Assembly: GCA_030643125.1 (NCBI GenBank)
Contig: DAOWML010000014.1
Span: 1 to 15,869, forward strand
Source of the DNA: Bacteroidales bacterium
Lineage (GTDB): Bacteria > Bacteroidota > Bacteroidia > Bacteroidales > UBA12077
DNA: 15,869 bases
Direction: 5' to 3'
Under the pieces are notes generated by a model. It made no database searches. It had not been told where the DNA came from and was given only the letters and a program-made list of their open reading frames with translations. Each line of letters begins with the position of its first letter. The stretch's first letter is position 1. Below are positions 14,408 to 15,869 of the stretch, piece after piece. A program made the position numbers and the translations under genes.

Positions 14408-15037
14408 TTACTCTGACTGTTTTCCAAGTCGGAATACAAGACCTCCTCCAACATCTCCCTGAATGATCTCGGATCCTGCACTTACAGTGGTTCCTGAACC
14501 ACCGGATCCGAAATAGAAACCGAAACCGCCCCATTGAACAGGCATAAGCATTCGGGCATGTAAACGGATTCCTATTTTATCGTTTATATAATATTTTAAT
14601 CCAATTTGTCCGGTTAAAGAAAATCTTACCTGATCATCAATTTCGTTGGTTCTTGCATTAAAATGAACAACTCCTAAAGATATACCACCAAATGGCACAA
14701 GATTTCCCTTCGGTAATTGTTTAAGAAAACCCAGCTGGTACCAGTCCATGTTTACGTCATAACGCTCGTACCAGTCTTCAAAAATACCATATTCCCAAAC
14801 ATCTATTGTGGTTGGTTGCCTCATATATTCCAATTGGACGGCTGTGTTTCTTGGAGTATTTATATTCAAGGCTATCCCATAATTCTCACTTTCGTTAAAT
14901 TTCACCTGTCCATTGTATAAATCAACTTTTCCACCCCATTGAAAACTTGCATAAGGTATAATATCAATGCTTTGTGTATATCCTAAATATACATTACATA
15001 GTACAAAAAGTGCTGTTACTAAGATTTTATGTCTCAT
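14408..15037 (-). CDS. Outer-membrane beta-barrel protein
   Basis: The product is about 209 residues from the ATG at 15037, which I prefer because the signal peptide MRHKILVTALFVLCNVYLGYTQ starts there; an in-frame start at 15064 would add nine residues before it. The mature part is beta-rich with regular aromatic residues (IIPYASFQWGG, YGIALNIN, AVQLEYMRQP, LVPFGGISLGVVHF, RLHARMLMPV). A Gly-rich loop, GFGFYFGSGGSGTT, precedes the last strand, GGGLVFRL. It looks like a small OmpA/OmpW-like barrel and the predicted first gene of the 13112-15037 envelope operon. Function is unknown. No confident promoter box was found in the 149-base gap upstream. Confidence 0.82.
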   Translation of the reverse strand: MRHKILVTALFVLCNVYLGYTQSIDIIPYASFQWGGKVDLYNGQVKFNESENYGIALNINTPRNTAVQLEYMRQPTTIDVWEYGIFEDWYERYDVNMDWYQLGFLKQLPKGNLVPFGGISLGVVHFNARTNEIDDQVRFSLTGQIGLKYYINDKIGIRLHARMLMPVQWGGFGFYFGSGGSGTTVSAGSEIIQGDVGGGLVFRLGKQSE

Positions 15038-15186
15038 AACTTTATAGTTTATCAAGTTTACCAATAAAAGGAACGCTTTTGAATATTTTTAGTTTAAGTT
15101 TTATTTATAAGTTTACACATTACTCCTAAATTAAAACAATATAGCTTATAATTAACATAAAAGTAATGAAATTGTTTAGTAATATA

Positions 15187-15869
15187 CTAATTAGCATCAG
15201 CTTTTTTCTGTTCTTTTCCAACTCCAATAGGAATTCCGGCACAGATGTAGATGGACGAGTTTAGTTGTTTTGATCCCGGATTGTCCTTAAGAATATCTAC
15301 CATACCATAATAATAGCGGACTCCCAGATTAACACCATTTCCTTTATACAGGCGATATCCTAATCCCACTGTAATTCCGGCATCAATGCGATTGTATTGA
15401 TCCCTGATGTTTTTTTTATACTGTAGGTCGTTTTTTTCAGACACATCAAGATTGAATTCATCATAAGCTTTGTTTAACAATCCCAGTTGGGGTCCGGCTT
15501 CTACGTAAAATTGGTCAAGAAAACGGTACTTCAGTAATATCGGCACATTAAAATATCGCAATTCCCTGGTTACTGTAGCAGTGGCCAGTACAGAATCAAG
15601 ATGTGGGTCTCCAACTGTGTAAGATTCTAATCTTTCAGCTCCCATTGGTGATTTTAAGATTAAACCGGTATGCAAAAAGAGATTTTCTTTCATTTTGATA
15701 TCAAAATAAAAACCGAGATGGAGTCCCATATTTAAACCGGAATTTTCCAGATTGCTGATATTTGACCAATTAAAACCTCCATCTATACCAAATTCAATCT
15801 TATCAGAATTCAACTTATCACCAAAAACAAGAGAAATAAGTATTTGGCTTTTTGAAATGGTTGACAGCA
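15187..15869 (-). CDS. PorT-like outer-membrane beta-barrel, 5' end beyond window
   Basis: The frame stays open to the right edge of the window. The first usual start codon visible (TTG at 15813) is internal, because 18 further codons upstream read L-S-T-I-S-K-S-Q-I-L-I-S-L-V-F-G-D-K, which looks like the end of a signal peptide. The true start therefore lies past 15869. The mature region IEFGIDGGFNWSNIS, LHLGFYFDIKMKENLFLHTGLI, ELRYFNVPILLKYRFLDQFYVEAGPQLGLL and VNLGVRYYYGMVDI is characteristic of the OMP_b-brl_2 (PorT-like) barrel family. The protein ends KKADAN after the last strand. It lies upstream on the same strand as the 13112-15037 cluster, separated by about 150 bases. Ligand unknown. 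Confidence 0.85.
   Translation of the reverse strand, partial: LSTISKSQILISLVFGDKLNSDKIEFGIDGGFNWSNISNLENSGLNMGLHLGFYFDIKMKENLFLHTGLILKSPMGAERLESYTVGDPHLDSVLATATVTRELRYFNVPILLKYRFLDQFYVEAGPQLGLLNKAYDEFNLDVSEKNDLQYKKNIRDQYNRIDAGITVGLGYRLYKGNGVNLGVRYYYGMVDILKDNPGSKQLNSSIYICAGIPIGVGKEQKKADAN

Noticed and set aside
15187..15813. PorT-like barrel starting at the TTG at 15813
   Set aside because: The frame is open upstream to the window edge with signal-peptide-like residues, so the gene is 5'-truncated by the window rather than starting at TTG.
1..15869. CRISPR array, tRNA, rRNA or riboswitch
   Set aside because: I saw no regularly spaced repeats with unique spacers, no cloverleaf with CCA-type end and no conserved riboswitch core. 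The repeats present are pairs or palindromes.

Overview
The window is AT-rich and almost certainly from a Bacteroidota bacterium. The evidence is: TAnnTTTG-like -7 promoter boxes; mostly absent Shine-Dalgarno sequences; small outer-membrane beta-barrels ending in aromatic residues; DUF4136-type lipoproteins; and a fused CcsBA cytochrome c assembly protein. A multihaem, menaquinone-type respiratory module suggests an anaerobic or facultative member with a respiratory life style. The species cannot be named from sequence alone.

Layout. 1-388 is gene-free with small hairpins. A Tyr-rich lipoprotein gene lies on the minus strand (389-1012). A mazEF-type toxin-antitoxin pair (1522-2081) is bracketed by two copies of an intergenic direct repeat (1276-1351 and 2135-2203). 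Next, on the minus strand, come a UPF0114/YqhA-like membrane protein (2292-2768) and a secreted protein with a basic, disordered tail (2867-3997). That gene has a perfect AAAGGAGG ribosome binding site, but an ATA codon stands where the start should be.

Core. On the plus strand are a 1023-residue CcsBA haem exporter/cytochrome c synthase (4473-7544), then a cytochrome b (7965-9242), a Tat-type Rieske protein (9255-9737) and an eight-haem cytochrome c with C-terminal HEAT/TPR-like repeats (9737-12040). The last three are tightly packed and read as a Rieske/cytochrome b quinol-oxidising complex in which an octahaem protein replaces cytochrome c1. CcsBA would mature its eight c-type haems. The quinol-site motif is APWY rather than PEWY, which fits a low-potential menaquinol enzyme. 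Between ccsBA and the complex lies a 159-bp element with perfect 20-bp terminal inverted repeats and an 8-bp target duplication: a miniature transposable element whose ends resemble ISL3-family ends.

Downstream, a class II Fic protein gene (12193-12978) sits between two exact copies of a 25-bp sequence. One copy is inside the 3' end of the octahaem gene and the other is just past fic. A degenerate antisense fragment resembling an antitoxin tail lies in front of fic. A bidirectional terminator hairpin (13032-13064) separates fic from a minus-strand envelope cluster: a beta-barrel, a DUF4136-like lipoprotein, a second beta-barrel, and a PorT-like barrel whose 5' end runs off the window (15187-15869).

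The window therefore combines a conserved respiratory core with small mobile or stress-related cassettes (mazEF, MITE, fic) inserted around it and envelope genes at its edges.
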